Made by a program: the position numbers and the translations under genes
From: Lachnospiraceae bacterium
GTDB taxonomy: Bacteria; Bacillota; Clostridia; Lachnospirales; Lachnospiraceae
Length of the DNA: 64,000 nucleotides
Direction of reading: 5' to 3'
Assembly: GCA_024693925.1 (NCBI GenBank)
Contig: JAILKH010000040.1
Span: 1 to 64,000, forward strand
In this document: positions 8,847-16,911 of the stretch, piece by piece
Position numbering within the stretch: the stretch's first letter is position 1
How the letters are laid out: each line of letters starts with the position of its first letter
The notes under the pieces: model-generated
What the model was told of the DNA's origin: nothing
What the model saw: the letters and a program-made list of their open reading frames with translations, nothing else
Databases searched by the model: none

Positions 8847-9503
8847 ATGACACCTATGGAAATAACACTCCTTATATTGGGAGTGATTATTTTTTGCTTA
8901 AGTTTTATAATCAAGGATAAAGAAGCTTCTGAGGAGATTTTTAATGAAGAATCTATAAGGGATCAGGTCAGGACCATAACAAACCATGAACTTGACAGTA
9001 TGAATCTGAAAGTAAAAGAAGCTACTGACAGCTCTATTGAATATGCCATGGAAAAAGCCGAGAGAGGTCTTGAAAAAATATCCAATGAGAAGATAATGGC
9101 GGTAAGTGATTATTCCAATACTATCATGGAAGAGATCAATAAAAGTCATAAGGAAGTAATGTTTTTGTATGATATGCTTACGGATAAACAAACCGATCTT
9201 AAAAATACGGTAAGAAAGGCCGAAGCAACAGCAAAGGAAGTTGAGGATGCCGGTAAGACATATATGGAGCAGGCGGTATCTTTTAATGACCTTATGAAAG
9301 AAAATACCTTAGAAGATTTAAGTGTTTCGGAACAGTCCGAGGGGGAAATCACAGATTCCGAAGGAGAACTTACCGAGCCGGATAATAATAACCGCAAAAT
9401 CATAGAACTTCATAAGAGTGGAAGAACGGCAGTGGAGATTGCCAAGGAGCTTAATCTTGGGGTCGGCGAAGTTAATCTTGTTATAGATCTTTTTGAGAGG
9501 TAG
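8847..9503 (+). CDS. Membrane-anchored coiled-coil protein, DUF6115-like
   Basis: The protein has one N-terminal membrane helix (about residues 5-22), a long Glu/Lys-rich coiled coil (about 40-145), an acidic linker and a C-terminal 35-residue helix-turn-helix-like module. That module reads KSGRTAVEIAKELNLG, then GEVNLVIDLFER. The C-terminal module resembles the DUF6115 family found in clostridial flagellar operons; this assignment is from memory and not checked. A GGGGAGAGATAAAGT site precedes the ATG. Function is unknown. The anchored coiled coil plus helix-turn-helix suggests a scaffold and not a classical regulator, which is inference. Confidence 0.72.
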   Translation: MTPMEITLLILGVIIFCLSFIIKDKEASEEIFNEESIRDQVRTITNHELDSMNLKVKEATDSSIEYAMEKAERGLEKISNEKIMAVSDYSNTIMEEINKSHKEVMFLYDMLTDKQTDLKNTVRKAEATAKEVEDAGKTYMEQAVSFNDLMKENTLEDLSVSEQSEGEITDSEGELTEPDNNNRKIIELHKSGRTAVEIAKELNLGVGEVNLVIDLFER

Positions 9504-9507
9504 AAAT

Positions 9508-10299
9508 ATGCAACTTAAGAGTTATTTAAGAGGTCTGGGATGCGGATTATTTATTTCTGCCGTACTTATGGGGATAGCAGTATCATATTCAAAAAAAACA
9601 TTATCCGATGAAGAAATAAAAATAAGGGCGGCGGAGCTGGGAATGGTAGAGGAAGATTCTCTGTTATTAAAACCGTCCGGGACTGATGAAAAATCCCCTG
9701 TAATTGAGGTTAATACCGGTGAAGAAGAGGCTCCGGCCGATAAGGATAACGATACCGGAACAGATATAAAGACGGAAATTAAGGCAGAAACCGGGGATGA
9801 AGAGAAAACCGATATAAAGGCAGAGACCGGGAATGAAGAGAAAAATGATACAGCATCAGCGACCGAAGATGAAGAGAAAAGTGATATAGCGTCAGCGGCC
9901 GAAGATGAAGAGAAAAGTGATATAACGTCAGCGACCGTAGATGAAGAGAAAAAAGATATAAAGACCGGGACGGGGGATGAGCCCGCAGATGAGATGCAGG
10001 GAGCTGAGGATATAAAAGATGAAGACAGACTTGCTGCAATGGGGATGAATGATGATCCGACAGATCCGGATATAGCAAATGTGCGAACCGGCAGTTATAC
10101 CTTGGAGATATCCAAGGGTACATCTTCAGACGGGGTTGCCAGACTTCTGGAAAAGGGAAATGTAATTGAGGATGCATCGGATTTTGATAATTATCTGTGC
10201 AGAAATAATTATGATAAAAAAATACACCATGGGATTTTTAAGATTCCTGAGGGTGCAGGTTATGAAGAAATTGCAAAAATAATTACGAGAAGTAATTAA
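9508..10299 (+). CDS. Membrane-anchored protein with MltG-like N-terminal (LysM-like) module
   Basis: I choose ATG at 9508 because AGAGG lies 7 bases upstream; an in-frame TTG at 9493 overlaps the previous gene. A membrane anchor at residues 8-27 is followed by about 170 residues of low-complexity acidic sequence containing six 12-residue repeats. A final 70-residue module (SYTLEISKGTSSDGVARLL, then IFKIPEGAGYEEIAKII) resembles the small domain that precedes the lytic transglycosylase core of MltG/YceG. The catalytic core is absent. It may bind peptidoglycan or a partner at the outer face. It is the last gene of the motility block, 29 bases before a DegV gene. Confidence 0.7.
   Translation: MQLKSYLRGLGCGLFISAVLMGIAVSYSKKTLSDEEIKIRAAELGMVEEDSLLLKPSGTDEKSPVIEVNTGEEEAPADKDNDTGTDIKTEIKAETGDEEKTDIKAETGNEEKNDTASATEDEEKSDIASAAEDEEKSDITSATVDEEKKDIKTGTGDEPADEMQGAEDIKDEDRLAAMGMNDDPTDPDIANVRTGSYTLEISKGTSSDGVARLLEKGNVIEDASDFDNYLCRNNYDKKIHHGIFKIPEGAGYEEIAKIITRSN
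9775..9990 (+). repeat. Six tandem 36-bp coding repeats
   Basis: Units start at 9775, 9811, 9847, 9883, 9919 and 9955 and each encodes a 12-residue unit such as DIKAETGNEEKN or DIASAAEDEEKS. The core GATGAAGAGAAAA is nearly invariant and the middle of each unit varies. The repeat keeps frame throughout and lengthens the acidic linker of the MltG-like protein. Copy number may differ between strains. There are no spacers, so it is not a CRISPR array. Confidence 0.92.
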
Positions 10300-10328
10300 A
10301 TCATAAAAATAATAGAATAGGAGTTATT

Positions 10329-11216
10329 ATGAGTGATTATATTATAAGCTGTTGTTCTACTGTTGATATGCCGAGAGAATATTTTGAAAAAAGAAATATT
10401 GCTTTTGTATGTTTTCATTTCTATATCGGAAATAAGATGTATGTTGATGATCTCGGAAAGTCTATATCCTTTAATGATTTTTATGACAGAATGGCAAAGG
10501 GAGAAGAAACCAAGACTTCTCAGGTTAATGTTGATGAATACATTAATCATTTCGAAAAATTTATGCAGGCCGGTAAGGATGTGATACATTTATGTTTATC
10601 CAGCGGTATATCCGGAACCATAAATTCCGCTAATCTTGCAAGAGACGAATTGCTTAACAGATATCCCGACAGAAAGCTTATAATTATTGATTCGCTTGCT
10701 GCAAGCAGTGGTTATGGTTTGCTTATTGACAGGCTGGCGGATTTAAGAGATGAAGGCTTATCAATAGATGAGTTGGCAGACTATACCATGAAAAACCGGC
10801 TTAAAGTCCAGCACTGGTTTTTTACCAGTGATCTTACCTATCTTATAAGAGGCGGAAGAGTTGGGAAGGTTTCCGGATTTTTCGGTAATATGCTTAATAT
10901 CTGTCCGTTACTTAATGTTAATGATGAAGGAAAGCTTATTCCAAGATTTAAGATAAGAACGAAAAAGAAGGTTATTGAGGCCTGTGTTGAGCAAATGGTT
11001 ATACATGCTCAGGGGGGTAAGGATTATAAAGGTAAATGCTTTATTTCCCAGGCCCGTTGTTTAGAGGATGCAAAAGCAGTAGCCGATCTTGTGGGGGAGA
11101 AAATCCCTGCTCTTAAAGGTAATGTAATGATAAATGATATAGGTACGACTATAGGTGCACATACCGGTCCGGGTACAGTGGCATTGTTCTTTTTTGGAGA
11201 TGACAGGACAAAATAA
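10329..11216 (+). CDS. DegV-family fatty-acid-binding protein (first copy)
   Basis: DegV/FakB proteins bind one fatty acid and, in Gram-positives, present it to the kinase FakA. The 295-residue protein has the family plan: N-terminal Ser/Thr-Asp stretch (SCCSTVDMP), TSQVNVDEY, CLSSGISGTINSA, the RGGRVGK region and the closing IGAHTGPGTVALFF. A TAGGAG site precedes ATG 10329. It is paired with a second DegV gene 51 bases downstream. No FakA-type kinase is in the window. Which lipid it carries cannot be read from the sequence. Confidence 0.9.
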   Translation: MSDYIISCCSTVDMPREYFEKRNIAFVCFHFYIGNKMYVDDLGKSISFNDFYDRMAKGEETKTSQVNVDEYINHFEKFMQAGKDVIHLCLSSGISGTINSANLARDELLNRYPDRKLIIIDSLAASSGYGLLIDRLADLRDEGLSIDELADYTMKNRLKVQHWFFTSDLTYLIRGGRVGKVSGFFGNMLNICPLLNVNDEGKLIPRFKIRTKKKVIEACVEQMVIHAQGGKDYKGKCFISQARCLEDAKAVADLVGEKIPALKGNVMINDIGTTIGAHTGPGTVALFFFGDDRTK

Positions 11217-11267
11217 AAATAACTGTTTTGATTTATATAATGAATTTAAAGGAATAGGAGAATATTT

Positions 11268-12137
11268 ATGAGGATAGCTGTAATGACTGATACCAACAGC
11301 GGTATTTCAGTTAAGGAAGCAGAAGATATGGGAATATTTTGTATGCCTATGCCGGTCATTATTAATGAAGATAATTATATAGAAGGTGTTAATCTTACGC
11401 AGGAAAAATTTTTTGAGTTATTGTCATCGGATGTGAATATTTCAACATCACAGCCTTCACCCGGAGATTTAATGAAGCTTTGGGATGATATAATCGCCAA
11501 GGGTTATGATGAGATAATCTACATTCCCATGTCTTCGGGTTTGAGCAGTTCAACAAATAATGCCCGTATATTTGCCGAGGATTATCCGGGTAAGGTTTTT
11601 ATAGCGGATAATCACAGAATTTCCGTAACACAGAGACAGTCAGTGATGGATGCTGTTTTTCTTGCCTCAATCGGCTGGGATGCCGAAAGTATCCGGGGAG
11701 AGCTTGAAAGAACGGCATATGATTCCGTGGTCTATCTTGCGGTTGAGGATCTGGGATATTTAAAAAAGACGGGACGGGTAAATGCAACTGCCGCAACGGT
11801 AGGAAATGTTTTGGGAATTAAGCCTATTCTCAGAACAACAGGTGAGACTTTTGAAGTAAGAACGGCAGTGCGTGGTATAAAAAAAGCTGCAGCCCGTATA
11901 ATAGAAGAGGTTAATAATGAACTGGATACCAGATTTAAAGGTATAGATCCGGAGGATATTGTGATGGGTACGGCAGGTTCATTTGTAAATCCGGAGGATG
12001 CTCATAATTGGTGTGCAACTGTAAAGGAAGCTTTTCCGGATATAGAAGTCTATTATAACAGTTTGTCCTGTTCGATATCTTCGCATACAGGTCCAAATGC
12101 AATGGGAATAGGTATCAGTAAAAAAGTCAGGTTATAG
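11268..12137 (+). CDS. DegV-family fatty-acid-binding protein (second copy)
   Basis: This 289-residue protein has the same DegV architecture: MTDTNSGISVKEAEDMGI, TSQPSPGDL, IPMSSGLSSSTNNA, GYLKKTGRVNAT and a closing SSHTGPNAMGIG. It is clearly diverged from the copy just upstream, so the pair is either an old duplication or two proteins with different lipid preference. A TAGGAG site lies before ATG 11268. A strong hairpin terminator follows at 12171-12202. Confidence 0.9.
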   Translation: MRIAVMTDTNSGISVKEAEDMGIFCMPMPVIINEDNYIEGVNLTQEKFFELLSSDVNISTSQPSPGDLMKLWDDIIAKGYDEIIYIPMSSGLSSSTNNARIFAEDYPGKVFIADNHRISVTQRQSVMDAVFLASIGWDAESIRGELERTAYDSVVYLAVEDLGYLKKTGRVNATAATVGNVLGIKPILRTTGETFEVRTAVRGIKKAAARIIEEVNNELDTRFKGIDPEDIVMGTAGSFVNPEDAHNWCATVKEAFPDIEVYYNSLSCSISSHTGPNAMGIGISKKVRL

Positions 12138-12170
12138 AATAAAAGAATAAAAGGAAACATTTATAGCAAT

Positions 12171-12202
12171 AGAAAAGAGACAGGAGATCCTGTCTCTTTT
12201 CT
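12171..12202. terminator. Bidirectional intrinsic terminator
   Basis: A perfect 14-bp inverted repeat (AGAAAAGAGACAGG and its complement) with the 4-base loop AGAT. It has an A-run on the left arm and a T-run on the right arm, so it can end transcripts from both sides. It lies between the second DegV gene (+) and the convergent CAP gene (-). Confidence 0.85.
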
Positions 12203-12215
12203 TGCACATATTTGA

Positions 12216-12782
12216 TCAATAACCAAATTCCTGTGCCCAGTAGTAGGTTCCATCGTTGGCAGCATATATGGCGATCGAACATCTGGTAAATTCAGGCCAT
12301 AAAATATTCTCACGATGTGTAGGAGAATCCATCCAGGCATTAACAGCAGCGGATGCGGTATCGAATCCATAAGCAAGATTCTCACCCCCCTGTACCCGGC
12401 TGTTTACCGTATACCAGGGTTTACCGTTAGGTCGTGTATGTGAAAAAGAAATTTCACATTCGGCAGCTCTTACACTTGATGCGGCCTCGAGATTTCCGTC
12501 CCATTTAAGAGAAGATAAACCATTGGCATTTCTTTCATCGTTAACTGCATCCAAAGCACTGAGCGCAATATTTCTCAGCCCCATATCCGTATCGGAAGAG
12601 GCTGCAAGAGCAATAGCCTCGTCATCAATACTGAAGGTAGTCTGACTGTTTACTTCCGCAAGCTCTCTTTTTGCTGAATTATCTTCGACCCCAACATGTT
12701 TAAAATTTAATAAAATCGCACCAACAACGACGGGAACAAGAACTACTCCTGTTATGATCCCTATTAGAGATTTTTTCTTCAT
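12216..12782 (-). CDS. CAP/SCP-domain extracellular protein (YkwD-like)
   Basis: The protein (188 residues) has an N-terminal membrane or signal segment (IGIITGVVLVPVVVGAILL), a spacer, and a bacterial CAP domain. Visible CAP motifs are ALDAVNDERNANGL, LKWDGNLEAASSVRAAE, SFSHTRPNGKPW, ENLAYG and DSPTHRENIL, with the closing YYWAQEFG. CAP proteins of this type are secreted; their activity is poorly defined, and some act in the cell envelope. A GGAGGATGAC site precedes the start on the minus strand. It is transcribed away from the CPBP gene, with a possible promoter at 12849-12877. Confidence 0.88.
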   Translation of the reverse strand: MKKKSLIGIITGVVLVPVVVGAILLNFKHVGVEDNSAKRELAEVNSQTTFSIDDEAIALAASSDTDMGLRNIALSALDAVNDERNANGLSSLKWDGNLEAASSVRAAECEISFSHTRPNGKPWYTVNSRVQGGENLAYGFDTASAAVNAWMDSPTHRENILWPEFTRCSIAIYAANDGTYYWAQEFGY

Positions 12783-12826
12783 GTCATCCTCCTTTGGATC
12801 TTACACCCTATAACATACATTTACAG

Positions 12827-12842
12827 ACAAGGTTTCCCTTGT
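12827..12842. repeat. Short inverted repeat in the CAP leader
   Basis: ACAAGG, four bases, CCTTGT: a perfect 6-bp inverted repeat between the predicted promoter and the ribosome site of the CAP gene. It could be an operator or a leader hairpin. It is short enough to occur by chance. Confidence 0.3.
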
Positions 12843-12848
12843 AAATAT

Positions 12849-12877
12849 ATTATGTCACAGATACCCGGTAAATGCAA
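12849..12877 (-). promoter_or_regulatory. Putative promoter of the CAP gene
   Basis: On the minus strand TTGCAT (-35) is separated by 17 bases from CATAAT (-10), which is preceded by TG one base away (extended -10). The -35 match is weak. The rest of the 12783-13057 interval is very AT-rich. A weak plus-strand pair (TTGTAT, 17 bases, TAATAT, near 12985-13015) may serve the CPBP gene. Confidence 0.4.
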
Positions 12878-13057
12878 CACTTCAAGGCTAAAAAAATCAC
12901 AGAAAGTTTAAAAAGTGACAAATGCACAAAAAAATGCGGAGAATAATAAAAAATTTGTTTATTTATAGTATATAACAACTAGTTCTTGTATATATCGGAT
13001 AAATATTGTAATATATATAGTGGTTGTTTAAAATTAATATATTTATGGGGTTTATTC

Positions 13058-13957
13058 ATGATCGAAAAGGATAATGTCAGGAGAGCATTGATCTTTCTTG
13101 TACTGACTTTTGTTTCTACATATTTATATGAATATTTTTTTATAATAAGATTTCTTAATGCCAATAAGGATAATACGATCGCTTCAATCTCGGTCAGACT
13201 TGCTTTGGCAATGTTTATACCGGCAATATGCGTCTTTGTAACCAGGGTAGTAACCGGGGAGGGCTTTAAGGATCATTATATTACTTTTGATATAAAGGAC
13301 GGAAAGTTTAAATATTATCTGATAGCCTGGTTCTGTCCTTCAATACTTACGGTGGCAGGGTGTTTCCTATATTATATGTTTTTTGCAAATGATTATTCTC
13401 CGGAGATGGAGTACATAATAGGAACATTGGCTAAACAAGGTACTCCGGGAGTTACGGCGGATGTTATACAAAAGCAGGTATTGTCTCAGGGAATAACCGC
13501 CATTCTTATCGGACCGGTATTAAATTGTATTACATGTTTCGGAGAAGAGTGGGGCTGGAGAGGATATCTGTTGCCGAAACTTAAGACCGGATTTAAAAGC
13601 GGTTTTCTTATGCTGATCATGGGAATGATATGGGGATTATGGCATGCTCCGCTTATTGTTGCAGGGCATAATTACGGGTTTGATTATATAGGATATCCTT
13701 ATGCGGGAATATTTGCTATGATGGTTTTTTGTTTTTCGGCGGGAACGATGTTATGTTTTGTTACTTTAAAAACGAACTCCTGTATTCCGGCAGTGATAGG
13801 TCATGGTGCGCTCAACAGCTTCAGCGCAATAGGTATTTATTTTTCAAAAACCGGTGGTAAATTATTATTCGGGCCGGCGCCGACGGGACTGGTCGCAGGT
13901 ATACCTTTCTTTATCACGGCGGTTATACTGATTTGGTTGATGAAGAAAAATGAATAA
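13058..13957 (+). CDS. CPBP-family intramembrane metalloprotease
   Basis: I choose ATG at 13058, preceded by ATGGGG; the longer frame starting at 12986 runs through promoter-like AT-rich DNA. The 299-residue protein has about eight hydrophobic segments. The CPBP (Abi) motifs are all present: GEEWGWRGYLL (EExxxR), WGLWHAP (His), and IGHGALNS (HxxxN). These residues form the Rce1-like membrane metalloprotease site. Members act in prenyl-protein processing, bacteriocin self-immunity or membrane signalling, and the target cannot be told here. The end overlaps the next gene by 8 bases, so the two are coupled. Confidence 0.87.
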   Translation: MIEKDNVRRALIFLVLTFVSTYLYEYFFIIRFLNANKDNTIASISVRLALAMFIPAICVFVTRVVTGEGFKDHYITFDIKDGKFKYYLIAWFCPSILTVAGCFLYYMFFANDYSPEMEYIIGTLAKQGTPGVTADVIQKQVLSQGITAILIGPVLNCITCFGEEWGWRGYLLPKLKTGFKSGFLMLIMGMIWGLWHAPLIVAGHNYGFDYIGYPYAGIFAMMVFCFSAGTMLCFVTLKTNSCIPAVIGHGALNSFSAIGIYFSKTGGKLLFGPAPTGLVAGIPFFITAVILIWLMKKNE

Positions 13958-14990
13958 AAATAAAAGTAAGCAAAAAAAAACTTTTAATAAATACAGTGAG
14001 TGTGGTACAATAGTGAGTGTGTATAAACTCAGGGCATGGCATATCAAGTTGATAATTGGTATTATGCTCGTGTTTGTATTGTCAATTCTTATTTGTTATT
14101 CTGATACGAATGATCTTGAAGAGGAATTAAACGGTGAGGCTAAAGGGTTATTGATCTCTACTCTTCAAATGGAAATATGGAAGGATGAAGTCAATACTTT
14201 TTACGAGCAGAAGGCTCTGGAAGAAGCAACGGCCAAAGCCGAGGAAGATGCTTTTAAAGAGACAGTTGAAGAACCTGTGACCGAGGAGGTAAAAGAGCTT
14301 AAAGAAATCAGTGAGAAAAGCATTGACAGTATCGACGAAACAGCTTCACAGATGAAAAAAGCATATCTTACCTTTGATGACGGACCGAGTCCGAATACGG
14401 ATAAGATACTTGATATACTGGATGAATATGGAGTTAAAGGTAATTTTTTTGTGATCGGAAGATTTTCCGAGAATTATAAGGAACAGTATAAAAGGATAAT
14501 CGATGACGGCCATGTAATGGGGATGCATTCCTATTCTCATATTTATACGGAGATTTACGAATCCGAGGAAGCTTTTACGGCGGATCTGAATCACGTACAG
14601 TATGTTATATATGATATAACCGGTTATATGCCGAAGATTTATCGATTCCCCGGAGGCAGTTCCAATACCGTCTCAACAGTAAATATAGAAAAGTTTACGG
14701 ATATACTTGATAAGCGCGGAATTGTTTATTATGATTGGAATGTGAACAGTGGAGATGCCGAGACATCATTACTGAGTAAGGAGCAGATAGTCCGGAATGT
14801 GTTTGAGGGTATCAACGGATTGGAAAATGCCGAGGAACGCAGTGAAGTAATGATACTGTTTCATGATCTTAAGGAGAAGACCACTACGGTGGAAGCACTT
14901 CCCGCGATCATCGAAGGACTTCAGGCGCAGGGATATGTTATTGCACCGATTGATGATTATACTAAATTGATTCAATACCCAAATACATAA
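13950..14990 (+). CDS. Membrane-anchored polysaccharide deacetylase (NodB fold)
   Basis: A membrane anchor near residues 32-51 precedes a Glu-rich stalk and a NodB-type deacetylase domain from about residue 136. All five motifs are visible: TFDDGPSPNTD (catalytic Asp, metal Asp), MHSYSHIY (two metal His), RFPGGSSN, YDWNVNSGDA and ILFHDLKE. The protein probably removes acetyl groups from peptidoglycan or another surface N-acetyl sugar, which often confers lysozyme resistance. The start at 13950 overlaps the CPBP gene. Confidence 0.92.
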   Translation: MNKNKSKQKKTFNKYSECGTIVSVYKLRAWHIKLIIGIMLVFVLSILICYSDTNDLEEELNGEAKGLLISTLQMEIWKDEVNTFYEQKALEEATAKAEEDAFKETVEEPVTEEVKELKEISEKSIDSIDETASQMKKAYLTFDDGPSPNTDKILDILDEYGVKGNFFVIGRFSENYKEQYKRIIDDGHVMGMHSYSHIYTEIYESEEAFTADLNHVQYVIYDITGYMPKIYRFPGGSSNTVSTVNIEKFTDILDKRGIVYYDWNVNSGDAETSLLSKEQIVRNVFEGINGLENAEERSEVMILFHDLKEKTTTVEALPAIIEGLQAQGYVIAPIDDYTKLIQYPNT

Positions 14991-15002
14991 TGAGGGGTTT
15001 AT

Positions 15003-15089
15003 TTGAATAAAAGGCGAATTACCACAAAGAGGGCAGTACAAAGTAATTATGAAAAGAGAAAAGGCATAACGGTACAGTCGGTGACTTGA
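15003..15089 (+). CDS. Possible 28-residue basic peptide
   Basis: A TTG start at 15003 is preceded by GAGGGG at 14991-14996 with about 6 bases of spacing. The frame encodes 28 residues, rich in Lys and Arg (NKRRITTKRAVQSNYEKRKG), and stops at 15087. It lies between the deacetylase and the bactofilin. No relative is known to me. It may be a chance frame in a 127-base gap. Confidence 0.2.
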   Translation: MNKRRITTKRAVQSNYEKRKGITVQSVT

Positions 15090-15117
15090 GACCATGCCAA
15101 AGAATGGAGGAACCAAA

Positions 15118-16149
15118 ATGAGTTTTTTTAAGGATTTTAAAGAAGATTTATCACAGGCTGTAAATGAACTTATGCCGGAAGAGGGAGAAACGGCGAATAA
15201 GGCTCAACCTGCAAAGGAGGAAGAATCACCTACTCAGAGTGATGATTACTCAGATCTTTTTGCTTCGTTTGAAGATGAATCCGCAAAAGCTGAAGATGAA
15301 GTTAAAGAAGTGGTTGAAGAAGTGGTTGAGGAACCCGAAGAAGAGTATGAGGAAGTCATTGAAGAAGTAGTCGAGGAAGTTGAAGTGGACGGTGATTTTG
15401 ACGGTGACGAAGAGATTATCGAAGAAGTTATATATGTTGATGAAGACGGTAATCCTATAGATGATATTCCGGAAGATGCAGATGTGGAGATCGTTGAAGA
15501 CGAAACCGGAGAAGAGATTGAAGAAGAGATCGTGGAAGAGGAAGGCGAATCTTATGAAGATGCAATGGCTGCTTTATCTTCTTCTGTGGAAGAGCCTGAA
15601 TTTGATGATGGTCCCATTAATACGGTAACATCTCCCATATTCGGAGATCCCGAGCCTCAATCAGCTCCTATAAATACAATTTGGAATGACAGCTCCAAGG
15701 CAGCAGCCGGTACTATTATAAAGGGTATGACGGTTACAGGTAACATTGTATCCGAGGGCAGTCTTGATGTACATGGTTGTGTTGACGGTAATATAGATGT
15801 TATGGGTAAGCTCAGTATCACCGGTAAGGTTCAGGGTGACAGTAAGGCAGACGAGGTATTTGTAAACGGAGCCAGGATCGCGGGTGGTCTTTTCTCGAAC
15901 AATTCCGTAAAGGTTGCAAGCGGATCCGTTATAAAAGGTAATATCAAGGCTTCGGCAGCGGTGGTTGCAGGTGCCGTTAAAGGTGACATAGATGTTCAGG
16001 GACCTGTTATACTTGATGCCACCGCAGTTATAGTCGGAAATATCAAATCAAAATCGATTCAGATAAATAATGGAGCTATTATCGAGGGGTCTTGTTCACA
16101 ATGCTACTCGGATGTTACAGCAACAAATTACTTTGATGAAGAGGAATAA
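15118..16149 (+). CDS. Bactofilin (polymer-forming cytoskeletal protein) with acidic N-terminal tail
   Basis: I choose ATG at 15118, with GGAGG 8 bases upstream, over the earlier in-frame ATG at 15094. The first 195 residues are a highly acidic tail with repeated VVEE/EEVIEE units. The last 150 residues are a bactofilin domain: short beta-helix repeats such as IVSEGSLDVHGCVDGNIDV and SVIKGNIKASAAVVAGAV. Bactofilins polymerise without nucleotide and place cell-wall enzymes. The adjacent deacetylase is a plausible client (inference). The gene ends 6 bases before pyrH. Such long acidic tails are unusual compared with 100-150-residue bactofilins. Confidence 0.88.
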   Translation: MSFFKDFKEDLSQAVNELMPEEGETANKAQPAKEEESPTQSDDYSDLFASFEDESAKAEDEVKEVVEEVVEEPEEEYEEVIEEVVEEVEVDGDFDGDEEIIEEVIYVDEDGNPIDDIPEDADVEIVEDETGEEIEEEIVEEEGESYEDAMAALSSSVEEPEFDDGPINTVTSPIFGDPEPQSAPINTIWNDSSKAAAGTIIKGMTVTGNIVSEGSLDVHGCVDGNIDVMGKLSITGKVQGDSKADEVFVNGARIAGGLFSNNSVKVASGSVIKGNIKASAAVVAGAVKGDIDVQGPVILDATAVIVGNIKSKSIQINNGAIIEGSCSQCYSDVTATNYFDEEE

Positions 16150-16155
16150 TATAAT

Positions 16156-16851
16156 ATGAAGAGAATTCTGCTCAAGTTAAGCGGTGAGGCGCTTGCCGGT
16201 GAAAGAAAGACCGGATTTGATGATGATACCATTCAAAAGGTTGCCTTACAGGTGAAACAGCTGGTTGATAAGGGAACCGAGGTTGGTGTGGTTATCGGCG
16301 GCGGAAATTTCTGGCGCGGAAGAACCAGTGAGAATATTGACAGGACAAAAGCTGATCAGATAGGTATGCTTGCAACAGTGATGAATTGTCTGTATGTTTC
16401 GGAAATCTTTCGTTCCATAGGAATGAAGACGGCAATTTTAACTCCCTTTGAATGCGGTTCATTTACAAAGTTGTTTTCCAAGGACAGAGCAAATAAATAT
16501 TTCTCAAAGAATATGGTAGTTTTTTTTGCCGGGGGTACCGGACATCCGTATTTTTCAACCGATACGGGAGTGGTGCTTCGTGCGGTGGAGGTTGAAGCCG
16601 ACGGAATTCTTCTTGCAAAAGCGATAGACGGCGTATACAGCAGTGATCCCAAGACCGATCCGGAGGCTGTAAGATATGATGAGATCAATATACAGGAAGT
16701 TATAGACAAACAGTTAAAGGTTGTTGATCTTACCGCTTCAATACTTGCCATGGAGAATAAGATGCCTATGTATGTATTCAGTCTTATTGAAGAGAATAGT
16801 ATTGTCAACACAATTTACGGCAAGTTTAACGGAACAAGGGTGACTGTGTAA
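16156..16851 (+). CDS. pyrH: Uridylate kinase (UMP kinase)
   Basis: PyrH makes UDP from UMP with ATP in pyrimidine nucleotide synthesis. The 231-residue protein shows the amino-acid-kinase fold signatures: LKLSGEALAG at the N-terminus, VVIGGGNFWRGR, DQIGMLATVMN, and GGTGHPYFSTDTG. ATG at 16156 follows a weak ribosome site directly after the bactofilin gene. The pyrH-frr-uppS-cdsA-dxr-rseP order is the conserved bacterial one, but rpsB and tsf, which usually precede pyrH, are not here. Confidence 0.96.
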   Translation: MKRILLKLSGEALAGERKTGFDDDTIQKVALQVKQLVDKGTEVGVVIGGGNFWRGRTSENIDRTKADQIGMLATVMNCLYVSEIFRSIGMKTAILTPFECGSFTKLFSKDRANKYFSKNMVVFFAGGTGHPYFSTDTGVVLRAVEVEADGILLAKAIDGVYSSDPKTDPEAVRYDEINIQEVIDKQLKVVDLTASILAMENKMPMYVFSLIEENSIVNTIYGKFNGTRVTV

Positions 16852-16911
16852 AAGGATATTTATTCTATTTTAACACTGAAAAGAATCGGGAAAGGCAGAA
16901 GGAATAATTTT

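Noticed and set aside
9775..9990. Possible CRISPR array
   Set aside because: The repeats are tandem, in frame and without spacers; they encode an acidic protein linker.
9779..10177. Minus-strand frame with HLRSLTLYHFS repeats
   Set aside because: It mirrors the 36-bp coding repeats on the plus strand and is not an independent gene.
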